Shown: piece after piece, positions 10,646 through 20,661 of the stretch
How positions within the stretch are numbered: position 1 is the stretch's first letter
Layout: the number at the start of each line of letters is the position of its first letter
Assembly: GCA_013995675.1 (NCBI GenBank)
Contig: VWRR01000010.1
Location: forward strand, 545,872 to 609,871
Direction: 5' to 3'
Length of the DNA stretch: 64,000 nt
DNA from: Cyanidiococcus yangmingshanensis
Taxonomy: Eukaryota > Rhodophyta > Bangiophyceae > Cyanidiales > Cyanidiaceae
Notes under the pieces: model-generated
Database searches by the model: none
What the model saw: only the letters and a program-made list of their open reading frames with translations
Told to the model about the DNA's origin: nothing
Program-made: the position numbers and the translations under genes

Positions 10646-12707
10646 ATAACAGCTCCGCCTTGGCGATGACGAGTTCCGCATCGTTTCGCATAGCCATTCG
10701 ATTGGTATATGAGAACAATTCATCAGATGTCAGATGATACTCCAGAATAATATCCCGATGCAGCTCAAGCAGCGCTGCTGCAATGTACAGGTGGAACAGA
10801 CCGCCACCGGCGGTACTGGGGGCAGCCCACATCACATCCCAGAGATAGAGTACTTGCTCGAACTGGAATTCCCTCTTGAAGCGGACAAGGAGCCAGCGGA
10901 AACAAAAGTAGAATTTTTCTGCCTGCTGGTCTCTAAGATAATTGTACAGCTTGGGATCAATGTGCCTGATGACGAGCGCGAGGCGCGAAAGCTCTTCATT
11001 CATTCCAGACTGGTCTTTGCGGAAATCGCGCTCCAGCACGTCCATTAGAGAAGCGAAGCACCAGAAAGCCAAAGCCTCTTCCTCGCCACCTAAAATATAC
11101 ACAATCGGAGCTGCAAGATCGCTCATACCTTGACAGTAACCGAGATCAAAATTGAAGAACGCATGAGTGAGAAGAATATTGAACAAGTGCCTCAGCGCCG
11201 TGCTGTTGTCATCACGGAAAAGCTCGATCCCTCGGTCTGTTCGAATAACATCCTTTTCGATTTGGACACGACGGTCACGATACTTGGAGAAGCGTCGTTC
11301 CTGCTTCTCACTAATGCTTTTCCATTGTTGTTTCAGTACGAGGTACTCATTTTCCAGTAGACGGCGCTGCTCCTGCTCTTCTTCCGGTGATATTGTCCAG
11401 TCAAAAACGCCGAGCAGGTAAGGCCAAGCAACGGCACGGGCGTCATGCTCGAGGCCGCCAGCAAAGATCGCGTGTCGCATCGCAAGCGGGTCGAGTCGTC
11501 GACCCCGCTGAAACGCTTCTCGTGAGACCCGTGGCGCTGAACGCAAGGGCCGATACACCTGAAAGTCTCGATCGAGCGTCCGTAATGGCGGCACGATTTC
11601 CCCGTTCTCAAATTGTACTGCAATCGACGAGAACGGCTCCTGTTGGGCAACGTCTTCTTCATCAGCATCATGCACAGTCTCCGAGATGAGATCATCCGCA
11701 GCGTTTCGCTGCTTGGATCCCTGTCTCCGACGATAGGCCGAGCCAAGCGAACTCGTTGCAGCCCGAGCGAGTCGCGTGATTTGCGAAAACCGTTCGAGAA
11801 GATGAAAGGTGAGTTCTTCCTCTCCTTCAGGGCTGGGTCCAGGGATTGATTCTTCTCTTGTTTCTGCCGAGGTCGCCGAAGAGCTGGACGCGTCCGGGGC
11901 AGTCGCGTTCCGTTCATGAAAGGAGCCTTGACTAGAGCCCTGAACATTTGGCATCGGAGCGGAACCGATCTGAACGTGAGCTGGCTGTTCCTGGACAAGC
12001 ATCGCCAAGGCTGCGGGCGAAGCAGAAAGTCGGCGGATAGCTTTGCGATGACCGATCGATTGTCGCGAAGAATGCATTTCAAAGCCGTCCGCAATCTGTG
12101 GCTGCGCATTAAACCGCACTGCACGCACGTAAAAAAGATCAGGATCTGTTGCATCAGCCTCTAATTCAACGCACTTGCGGAGCGCATTCAGAAAATCCCG
12201 TAATCCCCCTGACTGAAAAGCCAATTCTGGATAGATTTCGCCTCCTTTCCGCGTGAAACGAGCACGAGGATAGCCGATGGCGGGCAAGTAGCGCCTGATT
12301 GCCAATAGATCATCGATACGAACCTGAAACGCCTGAGAGTCTCTGCGGTCTAGCGGGCGAATGTTGATCTCTCTGCGGTTGAGCACACTTGGAGACTCAG
12401 TCGTCAGAGGCGATGAACTGATTTCGCTATGAGTTGAGTCTCCGTCATCGGTCACGTACGGTGCCCAGAATATCCAGATAGAATCTGATTGGTTTCTATT
12501 TCGGGCGCCCAACTCGCTCGCGCTTGAGCCGTGCTCAGCCAGACGCCGTCGTTCCAGACCCAAACTCCCAGGACGGCGCTCCTTGGTTGAAAGCACGAGC
12601 AGCACTTGTTCGCGCTTAAAGAGGAAAAGCGGCGAACTCCAGCGCGTGCTTTCACGCTCAGGTTCCGGAGGCTGAAGCTTGAGTTCGTCTTCGCTGAAAG
12701 CAGACAT
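10584..12707 (-). CDS. TBC-domain Rab GTPase-activating protein, TBC1D15/Gyp7 type
   Basis: It stimulates GTP hydrolysis by Rab GTPases and so switches off vesicle-traffic steps. The start is ATG at 12707, just after a run of nine A in the transcript; a TTG at 12773 is in frame but less likely. The protein is about 707 residues. The N-terminal ~400 residues are variable and Ser/Pro-rich, in the place where TBC1D15 and Gyp7 carry a PH-like domain. The TBC domain occupies the C-terminal 300 or so. Its two catalytic fingers are visible: the arginine finger in IEKDVIRTDR (about residue 485) and the glutamine finger in GYCQGM (about residue 524). Further family marks are WPYLLG near the domain start and YLWDVMWA near its end. 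No membrane helix. The specific Rab target is unknown (Rab7 and Ypt7 are targets in animals and yeast). Confidence 0.9.
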   Translation of the reverse strand: MSAFSEDELKLQPPEPERESTRWSSPLFLFKREQVLLVLSTKERRPGSLGLERRRLAEHGSSASELGARNRNQSDSIWIFWAPYVTDDGDSTHSEISSSPLTTESPSVLNRREINIRPLDRRDSQAFQVRIDDLLAIRRYLPAIGYPRARFTRKGGEIYPELAFQSGGLRDFLNALRKCVELEADATDPDLFYVRAVRFNAQPQIADGFEMHSSRQSIGHRKAIRRLSASPAALAMLVQEQPAHVQIGSAPMPNVQGSSQGSFHERNATAPDASSSSATSAETREESIPGPSPEGEEELTFHLLERFSQITRLARAATSSLGSAYRRRQGSKQRNAADDLISETVHDADEEDVAQQEPFSSIAVQFENGEIVPPLRTLDRDFQVYRPLRSAPRVSREAFQRGRRLDPLAMRHAIFAGGLEHDARAVAWPYLLGVFDWTISPEEEQEQRRLLENEYLVLKQQWKSISEKQERRFSKYRDRRVQIEKDVIRTDRGIELFRDDNSTALRHLFNILLTHAFFNFDLGYCQGMSDLAAPIVYILGGEEEALAFWCFASLMDVLERDFRKDQSGMNEELSRLALVIRHIDPKLYNYLRDQQAEKFYFCFRWLLVRFKREFQFEQVLYLWDVMWAAPSTAGGGLFHLYIAAALLELHRDIILEYHLTSDELFSYTNRMAMRNDAELVIAKAELLFKEYGLPAELELQLDLKHAV

Positions 12708-13238
12708 AGTTTTTTTTTGAGGAGCTGAACTCGCTGCCCGGTCAAAGAGCGGGCGACCGCTTAGCTCCGTCAAAGCTCAACTTTGTCGTCTGCCGTGACT
12801 TTGACTAGCACTGAGTATGCCGTCTTCATCCAGTCTATGAACTCGTCAAGTAGACACCGTCTGTCTGGGCAGCGCAAGTAAAAAACAGGTTTTCCTCAAG
12901 CTCTGCTACGGCGATTCGCCCAGAGGCATTTCTCTTTGATTTACCGTGTCCGCTAAATCCTCAATGTTCCACTTGATGTACTCGGAGCAGATTCGGTTGG
13001 GCGCCGGCGTTCCATCCACGGGTGTCCCTTCCAGTTTCTTCCCTTTTCAAGCGTCGCGCTGCCACGGGGAGCGTCCGCGCCGCGAATCGTTCGCGCGCCG
13101 GTGACGACGGCGCACCGCCGGCCGCGGGTGTTCCCTGACCGACGACTGGCATCGAAGGACGTGCTAACCCTGCGTGTCAGGACAAGGCGCGTCGAGTTTG
13201 TGTTCTGTGAAGACGCTCGAGACACTTTTTTGTGAAGT
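12708..13238. promoter_or_regulatory. Divergent 5' region of the TBC gene and eIF4A
   Basis: A gap of about 530 bases between two divergent starts should carry both promoters. A T run of nine (12710-12718) lies directly upstream of the TBC start. The ORFs here (for example 12953-13411 minus) overlap the eIF4A start and are low-complexity, so I treat them as chance. Confidence 0.4.
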
Positions 13239-14492
13239 ATGGCGGATGCAAATGGTACAGGATCAGCGACTTTTGCGAAAGGTTCCTCTTTTAGGGACGA
13301 GGTTGAGCAAGGTGAGGCACCTGAAGGCAGTGGGGAAATCGACTCCAACGTGACGGAGGTGTACGAGTCGTTCGATGACATGGGTCTGCGCGATGAGCTT
13401 TTGCGAGGCATCTACGCCTACGGATTTGAGAAACCCTCGGCAATACAGCAACGGGGAATCGTCCCTATGGTGAAAGGTCGAGACATGCTGGCCCAAAGCC
13501 AGTCCGGCACCGGAAAGACCGGGTGTTTCGTCATCGGGATGCTCCAGAACGTAGACACGTCCCTGCGCAAGGTCCAAGGGCTTATACTGGCGCCCACGCG
13601 TGAACTTGCGCAGCAAATTCAGAAGGTTGCGCTGGCGCTTGGTGATTACATGGGGGTCAAGGTTCACGCGTGTATCGGTGGCACGAGGGTTGTAGACGAT
13701 CTGCGGACGCTGGAGCAAGACACACCCCACGTGATAGTTGGCACGCCAGGACGAGTGTACGATATGATTCAGAGGAGAGCGCTTGATACGACAACGATCA
13801 AGTGTTTTGTTCTGGACGAAGCGGATGAGATGCTCTCCCGCGGTTTCAAAGAGCAGATCTATATGGTGTTTCAGTACATGCCTGCGAACTGCCAAGTCGC
13901 CCTCTTTAGTGCGACAATTCCGGCCGAGATTGTAGAAATGGCCGAAAAGTTCTTGCGTGATCCCGCGCGCATCCTCGTTCGGAAGGATGAGCTTACGTTG
14001 CAGGGCATCCGGCAGTTCTACATTCTCATAGAGAAGGAGGAATGGAAACTAGAGACTTTGATTGATCTGTACGAGACGATTTCGGCATCACAAACCGTTA
14101 TCTTTGTGAACAGCAGGCGCAAAGCGGAATGGCTAAGTGAACGCATGCGCGAACGCGACTTTACGGTCTCAGTTATCCATGCCGACATGAGCCAAGAGGA
14201 ACGGAATCTGATTATGCGCGAGTTCCGCTCGGGTTCATCGCGCGTTCTGATCACAACAGATCTGCTCGCTCGCGGTATCGACGTGCAACAGGTGAGCCTC
14301 GTCATCAATTACGATCTACCAACGAACCGTGAGAATTACATTCATCGCGTGGGCCGTTCGGGACGCTTTGGACGCAAGGGAGTCGCAATCAATTTTCTCA
14401 CAAACGATGATGTACGCACTCTGCGGGAAATTGAGGCCTATTACAACTGCGAAATTCAGGAAATGCCTGTAGACATAAGTGATATGTTGTAG
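13239..14492 (+). CDS. eIF4A: Eukaryotic initiation factor 4A, DEAD-box RNA helicase
   Basis: An ATP-dependent RNA helicase that unwinds mRNA 5' leaders within eIF4F. At 417 residues it is the normal family length. All core motifs are intact: the Q motif (KPSAIQQRG), motif [11 protein letters not shown] (85-94), PTRELA (119-124), GG (147-148), TPGR (169-172), DEAD (193-196), SAT (224-226), then in the second RecA domain [17 protein letters not shown] and [11 protein letters not shown]. The choice of eIF4A over its exon-junction paralogue eIF4A-III rests on [10 protein letters not shown] and TNRENYIHR, which are eIF4A-type, although [10 protein letters not shown] and RDELTLQGI recall eIF4A-III. 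The start is ATG at 13239. Nothing unusual is seen apart from a ~40-residue acidic N-terminal tail. Confidence 0.95.
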   Translation: MADANGTGSATFAKGSSFRDEVEQGEAPEGSGEIDSNVTEVYESFDDMGLRDELLRGIYAYGFEKPSAIQQRGIVPMVKGRDMLAQSQSGTGKTGCFVIGMLQNVDTSLRKVQGLILAPTRELAQQIQKVALALGDYMGVKVHACIGGTRVVDDLRTLEQDTPHVIVGTPGRVYDMIQRRALDTTTIKCFVLDEADEMLSRGFKEQIYMVFQYMPANCQVALFSATIPAEIVEMAEKFLRDPARILVRKDELTLQGIRQFYILIEKEEWKLETLIDLYETISASQTVIFVNSRRKAEWLSERMRERDFTVSVIHADMSQEERNLIMREFRSGSSRVLITTDLLARGIDVQQVSLVINYDLPTNRENYIHRVGRSGRFGRKGVAINFLTNDDVRTLREIEAYYNCEIQEMPVDISDML

Positions 14493-16579
14493 AACGCTCA
14501 CGCCATCGCTCGCGATTGCCAGACTAGATGGTGCCAGCATAAAAAGTGGTAGCATGCTATTTGCATCCGACAAGATCGTAACCAGAAACACCCGTGAGAT
14601 CCGTGTGTGACACAGGAGGTTTTGCATGCCGCTATAGAGTCCGTATATGGCATTGGGCCGACATGGCACCTGAATCGAAGCATGCTCTGTGCTGCTAGAC
14701 GTTCAGTCTCATCGAAGTACGATGCCACCGGTTGCGCTGTGGATTTCGCACCTTCCCGCATCGGAATTCCATACGGTTGACTGAGTCGGCAGAGTTTTCA
14801 GCAGCACACGAATGGTTGCAGTTTCTGCTTGGAGCGCTTGGTTGGATGTTCGAATTTGTGGAGCACAAATGCGGCGTTCCAGCATGCGATTCTGCCGGCC
14901 ACCTGAATAGAGGCAAGGAAAATCGGAGATGGTTTCAACGACAGAGCACAAGCACTCACGGAAAGTGTATATCAATGACGCACACCTCAGGGGGCGCTCG
15001 CTTCGCTCACGACAAAAAAGTTAACTCCATCTCATCTTGAGCGAAACCGTTCGTCCTTCTGTCCTGCATGGTGAGGTCAGTGTGGCCAACGTTGCGGTCC
15101 AGCAACCAGAGGATCATCGGTGGGTTCTCAAGCGCTCGATTCACGATCATACCAAACGAAATCAAAAGTTTTGCAAAATGCCGAGAACAAAACTAATTTT
15201 AGGCCTCGAAACACTCATGAGATTTCATGTTGGATCGTTCCGATGAGTGGGTCGATTACGCCACGAAGATGAGTTCGTCACGTTGGAATTCCGTATGCAG
15301 ATTCCCATGTCACAGTCAGTGATCTCGTTTCTCGAGTTGTAGCTAACAAATCAGTTCCATCGAACTGAATGAGCAACGCACGACTCATGCGTTGGATGTT
15401 ATGCCAGCGTGTCTGCGTTTGATTCCACACGCAACTTCACTCGGAAGGATCCCATCAATCGCATTCCATCGCTCAAACGTTCTCAAACTCGATGTCGAGT
15501 GATTGAGATCACGACCTGGAATGCTTTCCACCCAGCAGGGGGCAGATACCATGCGTCCTCTCAAGTGAAGCGGTGTACTGCTTCCATCCTCAGTGGTCGA
15601 GGTGTCGCATAGCGGCAAGTGGCGCTCCGAGACGGTGCGGCGCTCGACGGGACCTGTTTTTCCGGCGCCATTGAGGGAAGATATGCATTTCCCGTCTTGT
15701 GCAAACAAGGGCTTTGACAGGACACAGAATTCACTCTGAAAGTACCGAAAGAGATAAGGATATTCGGAAGAGGACAAGCAGTGATCGATGAAGAGCGACG
15801 TGAGCGCCTCGCTAGCACGACTTGTCAGCCGACACTGCTGCTTGTCGCAATCGGGCTGTTTTCAGCGTTGACGTTTTGAAAAGCAGTTAGGCCCACTGCT
15901 TCAATCACGAGACTAGGAAGTGCATACTTTTCCAGAGCTACTTCACACCGACGAGGTGTGCATTCGCGAAGCGATCTCTCCCGAGGCAAATCACGTACCG
16001 AGAGTGCCCCAAGGTCACCGGGGTCGAAGTTACCCAACAACGCTACCGCAACTCCAGAATTCTGCCAGGAAGAGTTCGAAACTGTCCGCGCTCACTCGCT
16101 CCAAATATCGCTCCAGGCAACGCTTTCGAGTAGTCCTCGAGTTGTGTAAAAGCCGGACTCTGTTCAAGCTGTTCGAAATTGTTGTTGGTTGCAATCTCGC
16201 TTTGACGAAAGCAGCGCTTCATCGCGATCAGGATTTCGACGAGCGCTGGTCACCCGCGACCTGGACACGTGGCGCCACTCGCTTCGGCGTCGGGGCGCAC
16301 TGCACGTGGTCCAGATGTCGATCGCTGATCTCGAACGCCCTGTTCGAACGACTGCGGCATCGCGGCGCAACGAGCTCCCATTTCGAATGAGATGTTTCGC
16401 GACTCATCAGACGCAGGCGTGATCACGGCGGTTTCAGGCATTCGTGCGTTTCGCTGAATCATTGTTTGGTCCTGTCTAAGCACAACTAAGTGACATTTCC
16501 TACAGGGAAAAAGAAATAAAACACACCAGAAAACTTTCGGTTCAGCGAGCAATATTCATCTATACAAAGATTAATCAAC
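14493..16579. other. Intergenic, about 2.1 kb, no recognised gene
   Basis: One of the longest gene-free stretches in this arm. ORFs up to 156 codons (15920-16390 plus) lie on both strands in overlapping frames with no domain or consistent start. I saw no tRNA B box or tandem repeat. A non-coding RNA cannot be excluded from sequence reading alone. Confidence 0.4.
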
Positions 16580-17098
16580 ATGGCGCTTGATATTGGACGT
16601 GCCTTTCGCCTTTTCTGCTACTTTGTTGTTATCACCTTCTCTATCACGTCGTTCGCACTTATCGTGCACGACTTGAAGCCAATTATTTCTGGTGTGCGCT
16701 ACTGCTTCCCTCATCTCTACCCAACTGGTCGCGTAGGCACCTCAACAAGTATCTGCAACTTTGGTATCGCGGACAATGTCATAATGTTTGTCTTCGCGTT
16801 GTTTACGTTCCTGTTCGTACTGGTTGGTAGCTTCGTATCCTCACTGGAACCACACATTTTCATCTTCGAAGTGGTCGTGAATGGGTTCAACACCATCTGG
16901 GCTATGATCTGGGCTATTGTAGTTAGTGCGAGAATTGGTGGAAATCGTTCACAGAAGGAGAACGCCGTGTTGGGTTTCTCTTGGATCGACTTTGGGCTCC
17001 TACTGTTCGCGCTTATCGTGACCTTGGCAATGGAGCGGGGTCAAAAGGGAGAACTTGCCGATTCTGGTGAGACGGAGACGGAGCGCGCGGAGGCGTAA
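16580..17098 (+). CDS. Four-TM membrane protein, MARVEL-like
   Basis: A 172-residue integral membrane protein starting at ATG 16580. Four helices are clear: near the N-terminus (FCYFVVITFSITSFALIV), about 65-90 (NVIMFVFALFTFLFVLVGS), about 95-120 (VVVNGFNTIWAMIWAIVVS) and about 137-157 (DFGLLLFALIVTLAM), then a charged acidic tail rich in Glu. The spacing, with a longer first loop carrying two Cys (YCFPHLY..., ICNFG), and the NGFNTIWAMIWAIV helix are reminiscent of MARVEL-domain proteins such as fungal Nce102 and related tetraspan organisers of plasma-membrane domains. That is a topology-level resemblance, not a firm family assignment. It could instead be an orphan cyanidialean membrane protein. 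The reading frame is intact. Confidence 0.75.
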   Translation: MALDIGRAFRLFCYFVVITFSITSFALIVHDLKPIISGVRYCFPHLYPTGRVGTSTSICNFGIADNVIMFVFALFTFLFVLVGSFVSSLEPHIFIFEVVVNGFNTIWAMIWAIVVSARIGGNRSQKENAVLGFSWIDFGLLLFALIVTLAMERGQKGELADSGETETERAEA

Positions 17099-17863
17099 GT
17101 TTGCTACTTTGTAGTCGCTGGTTGGAGTCGAAGCGTTTTTGCTGCTGCGCTAGGTTCAGCTTCGAATGGATGGTTGGAGTGTGGTGGAAGTCTGATGGAA
17201 CGCTTTCTGAACGAATGACGTCATAAACACATCTCATTCATCTAAACTTGAAGAATTGACCTTTACCCAAGCACAGCGATTTTCGTCTGCACTGTTTACG
17301 GCACTGGCGGGGGGCGCGGAATGGTTCTCGAGATTTTGCCGGCGTCGGTGCGCTTCGAAATGTATCTCGGCGCCGACGACGGCCCGGCGGGCGCTGGGAC
17401 CCCGCGGGGACCCATGTCACGCGCACGCGCTTTCCCGCCACACCGGGGACGTCACGCTGAGCGACGGACGGATGAACGCGCGACATGCGTTCGTGGGCAT
17501 CCATCGTTCGCGGGTGTGTCTGAGATTTCCATATCTGTCGCAAGAGGCAACCTCCTGTTGCCGCCGCTGCCTCTCGACCCAGCCATGCTGCGAGCGTCGC
17601 TACGCTAGCCATCTTGTCCGACGACCTTTCGGACCGCCCTCAGCGATGGGAGGCGGCGCCCGATCATCGAGCCGTGCTGCCGCTCTCATGCAGGTCCTGC
17701 TCGCGCCGGCTCCGACACGTTCGATGGCGTCCCAGAGATAGACATCATTGCTCAAAGGAGACCTCAGTCGCTTGCCAACCGTGCAGCTTGAATGTGACCG
17801 GAATAAGTGGTTCTTTCAGCGAGTGAGCAATTCAGCAAACCCGACGACCCGGTTGCGCTTCAG
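17099..17863. other. Intergenic, GC-rich middle part
   Basis: No supported gene. ORFs 17256-17741 (plus) and 17238-17612 (minus) run over each other in Arg/Ala/Pro-biased composition typical of chance frames in GC-rich DNA. Confidence 0.4.
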
Positions 17864-19165
17864 ATGTGGACCCAGTTATATACTGTAAGAAGGAAAAGAC
17901 GAAGCGAGCGCTTTCTGCGGCGTGCGCTTTCTGTACACCGACCGCGTTCTGCAACCTTTCGAGAAAACGTTCGAGTTCGTCGGGGTGTACTCGCTGCTTT
18001 GGCTGACGACGAACGATCAGACAGTAAACGCCTGCAGGAGCCATCACCTCTCTCGTTCAATGACCAACCGGAACGCATTTTTTTGGCGGACTTGCCTTTG
18101 CTGTCTATTACGGAGACCTCGCGGAAGCCGGAGCGCTGGGAGCGGGTCGGCGCGTATGCTGTGTTTGACGAGGAACGCGTCCTGCAGTACGTCGGTTACA
18201 CGAAAAACGTACTTGTGAAACTGCAACTACATCGCAAGTTGCAACCATCGCTTTGTCGCTACTTTAAAGTGTTCTTCCCTGCTCCTGGTACGATACGGGT
18301 GGAACCGGACTCCCTCGAAGCTGTTCTGTGTGACTGGATAAAGGAGAATGGTCGCGTCCCGAACGGCAACTACCAACCCGAGCGCTGGGAGGATATTTCA
18401 GCGCGAAAGGTAGCGTTCAGGGCGAATGCCTCATCGACGAAAATGGCGGGTGGAGCGAAAACAATGCCAGGACCGAGCAAACGTTCCAGAGCTGCCCCAT
18501 TCCGTGACGAGTCGGATACCGTACCGGGTGCAAGCGAGTCGTTCACTGGTTATCAAACAGAGAGAGCGGCAGCTTTCTACGAGGAGGATGAGGAGGACAT
18601 GTTTGATCTGCGAGATCGGGACTTGCAACAGACAGGTACAGACTGGTGGAACCGCCTTGTACAGGTTTTCACCGGCCCCAGCGTTCCACTACCAACGGGC
18701 ACGATAGCAGACGAGTCTGTTCGAATTCGGGTTCTGGACAAGCAAGGCAACGTTCGCAGTGAACGCGCTCTTATGGATACAGATCCCTCAAATGAGGGTA
18801 CTGGTTACGGGAGCAGTCGCGACCGACGCATGCGTGTTGCCAGAGCGAGTTCGCAAACGCGGGATCCGTATCTAGATCAAGTCATGCGCATCGAGAGAGA
18901 AGAAGCCGAGCGTCGAGGTACGCGCAACGCCCGGCGTGCCGGCACCAGGAGCAGCGATGCTCGCGATGAATTTCGGACACGAGGTCGCCAGGGATTTCAA
19001 GATGAAGACGACCTCTTGGACGACTGGGACGAGCCGTTCATTGACAACGGGCTCCAGGACTGGATGCCTTTTCTCGCATTCGGCGGCCTGGCGCTTTTCC
19101 TTTATCTTCTCAGCTCTATAACGAATGGAGGCTCCAGCGTCCCCCCTGAATCGTTGGGGTTCTGA
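17864..19165 (+). CDS. GIY-YIG-like domain protein with C-terminal membrane anchor
   Basis: ATG at 17864 gives 433 residues (an in-frame GTG at 17807 directly follows a stop). The N-terminal ~60 residues are Arg/Ser-rich and poor in acidic residues, as in organelle-targeting peptides. At about residues 94-180 there is a GIY-YIG-like fold: GAYAVF, then YVGYTKN ten residues on, and an SLEAVLCDWIKENGRVPNGN tail. This resembles the N-terminal domain of plant plastid GRXS16 and related proteins, where GVYAVYD, FVGISRN and GKVPPGN are typical. No glutaredoxin domain follows. Instead comes a long disordered Arg/Asp/Glu-rich region, then one hydrophobic helix (FLAFGGLALFLYLLSSI) about 20 residues from the end. 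I infer a plastid, tail-anchored protein; nuclease activity is uncertain since the catalytic residues of true GIY-YIG enzymes are not all evident. Confidence 0.7.
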   Translation: MWTQLYTVRRKRRSERFLRRALSVHRPRSATFRENVRVRRGVLAALADDERSDSKRLQEPSPLSFNDQPERIFLADLPLLSITETSRKPERWERVGAYAVFDEERVLQYVGYTKNVLVKLQLHRKLQPSLCRYFKVFFPAPGTIRVEPDSLEAVLCDWIKENGRVPNGNYQPERWEDISARKVAFRANASSTKMAGGAKTMPGPSKRSRAAPFRDESDTVPGASESFTGYQTERAAAFYEEDEEDMFDLRDRDLQQTGTDWWNRLVQVFTGPSVPLPTGTIADESVRIRVLDKQGNVRSERALMDTDPSNEGTGYGSSRDRRMRVARASSQTRDPYLDQVMRIEREEAERRGTRNARRAGTRSSDARDEFRTRGRQGFQDEDDLLDDWDEPFIDNGLQDWMPFLAFGGLALFLYLLSSITNGGSSVPPESLGF

Positions 19166-20023
19166 TCTTGTCCTCAGCGTCCTCAGGGGAGTCACGCTCA
19201 CGGGGATTCTAGACATGTTCTGTGCCCCATTGAATCACTTTTCTTGGCCCGCCTAGACGGAGCACGAGAAAAGCATCCTTGTGTTTCGCTGGGTTCTACG
19301 CCGCTTCGATCCAGCAACCACACTCAGAAGCTCGATGAATGTGAATAAAATTGCTCTCTTCCCATTGCCTGTCTCGGAGGATTCGGGGATTTCTGGATCA
19401 TTTGCGTGTCAGGGGCTCCCCAGTATGGCGGGTGTCGGGGCTCGTGTTGCGTTCGGTCGCACGCGGCTCGATCGAGAAATGTACTAGGCTACATAGCTAG
19501 GTTTGTCCGCCTGTTGGCAATACGCCGAACGCTGTGCGCGCTGTATGCGGTGCCTCATACGCCGGTTGCTGTCTAGAGCTGTGACCATTTTGACGATCCG
19601 TATCATCAGCAGTGTCGGAGTGTCAATGGTTCGTCTACTGTAGGAGAGCGAATCATCTCGAAGCATCAGTTCGGGAGCACCACGCCAATTTGTGCGTCAA
19701 ACATACCTGTAGAAACTCAGCGGATATTTCCCAGCGGGCTCTGCAGTCGTAACAATCCCCTTGCAGAGCGCTGTCGGCTCAGCAGTTAGATACAGCTCCG
19801 TCTCTGTATTTCATAAATTTATTGAAGTACATGGCTTGGCTGACGCCTTGGGATGTACATGGCAGCTCTGAATGTATCTTCAAATAGGCGACTTTGGTCT
19901 ATGATCACGTGTGATCGCTAGCGTTGCTCTCTATTGAGCACATCTGTGTGTCTGTATGAGTTCCTCCTCCAGAGCAACCCTGCCAGCGCATCACTCTCGT
20001 CTTCGCGACAACTCCGTCTCCAG
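19166..20023. other. Intergenic, no recognised feature
   Basis: Only short ORFs (at most 68 codons). Parts are comparatively AT-rich, for example around 19800-19900. Nothing RNA-like was recognised. Confidence 0.4.
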
Positions 20024-20269
20024 TTAGTGGGACGCCAAACGGTCTTGTTTATCGGAAACAGTGGTCTTTGATGTTGCGACCACCAGAACGTGTTCTCCTC
20101 GAATGAGAACCATACCCAAATATCGCTTCACGTTCTCGTCTCGTCGCTCCGTACAGCGACTCAGTAGCAGGTTGTTGTGGTTATCAAACGCAAGCAACGT
20201 GCCAGTCAACAAACGGCCATCAGTCGTGCGTACTTGAAGCTCCGTCTTCAGAGCGGGTAAGAGGTCCAT
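20024..20269 (-). CDS. Sm/LSm-fold protein, SmB-like
   Basis: ATG at 20269 gives an 81-residue minimal Sm protein; a longer in-frame ORF begins with GTG and adds no domain. The Sm1 motif is visible as DGRLLTGTLLAFDNHNNLLL, and Sm2 as RYLGMVLIRGEHVLVV. The RG after the I/L pair in Sm2 and the FD.H.N of Sm1 contact RNA in Sm rings. Among Sm proteins the pattern GMVLIRGEHV and the DNHNN loop are closest to SmB (LGLVLLRGENV type), but LSm proteins such as LSm8 or NatC-associated LSm cannot be excluded. There is no C-terminal Pro/Gly tail as in animal SmB. Sm proteins form the heptamer on spliceosomal snRNAs, relevant in an organism with few introns. Confidence 0.8.
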   Translation of the reverse strand: MDLLPALKTELQVRTTDGRLLTGTLLAFDNHNNLLLSRCTERRDENVKRYLGMVLIRGEHVLVVATSKTTVSDKQDRLASH

Positions 20270-20661
20270 TCGAACTTGCAAACTAGAGGCGGCTCTGGGC
20301 TTGTGACTCGTTAGCGTGGGTGCAATGACGCCCTGAGCTCCAAACAAGGGTACTGCGTGCACGTTGATCGTGACGCCTCTGCGAACAGCCCTGGATCACA
20401 ACGACGGTAGAGGGCGGCTCACAAAATATTTTCTAGGCCGAGAAACTACGGGACCAATAGAAACCGTTGATGGGTTGCACCCTACAAACATAGCATAAAC
20501 TTCACAGAAAGGATGCCCGTATTTGGAGAGATTCCCGGCGGCAGCCCAGGAGCGACGATCGTCGTGAATTCTGCGGCCTACGAAGAACATTCCATGGACG
20601 CTCCCTCTGTGGCAGTCGACGTCTACACTCGTCGAGTGGGCAGTGGCTTCCAACGATCTTT
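20270..20661. promoter_or_regulatory. Divergent 5' region of the Sm-like gene and the GT8 gene
   Basis: About 390 bases between the divergent start codons. No specific element was recognised; the promoter role is inferred from position. Confidence 0.3.
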
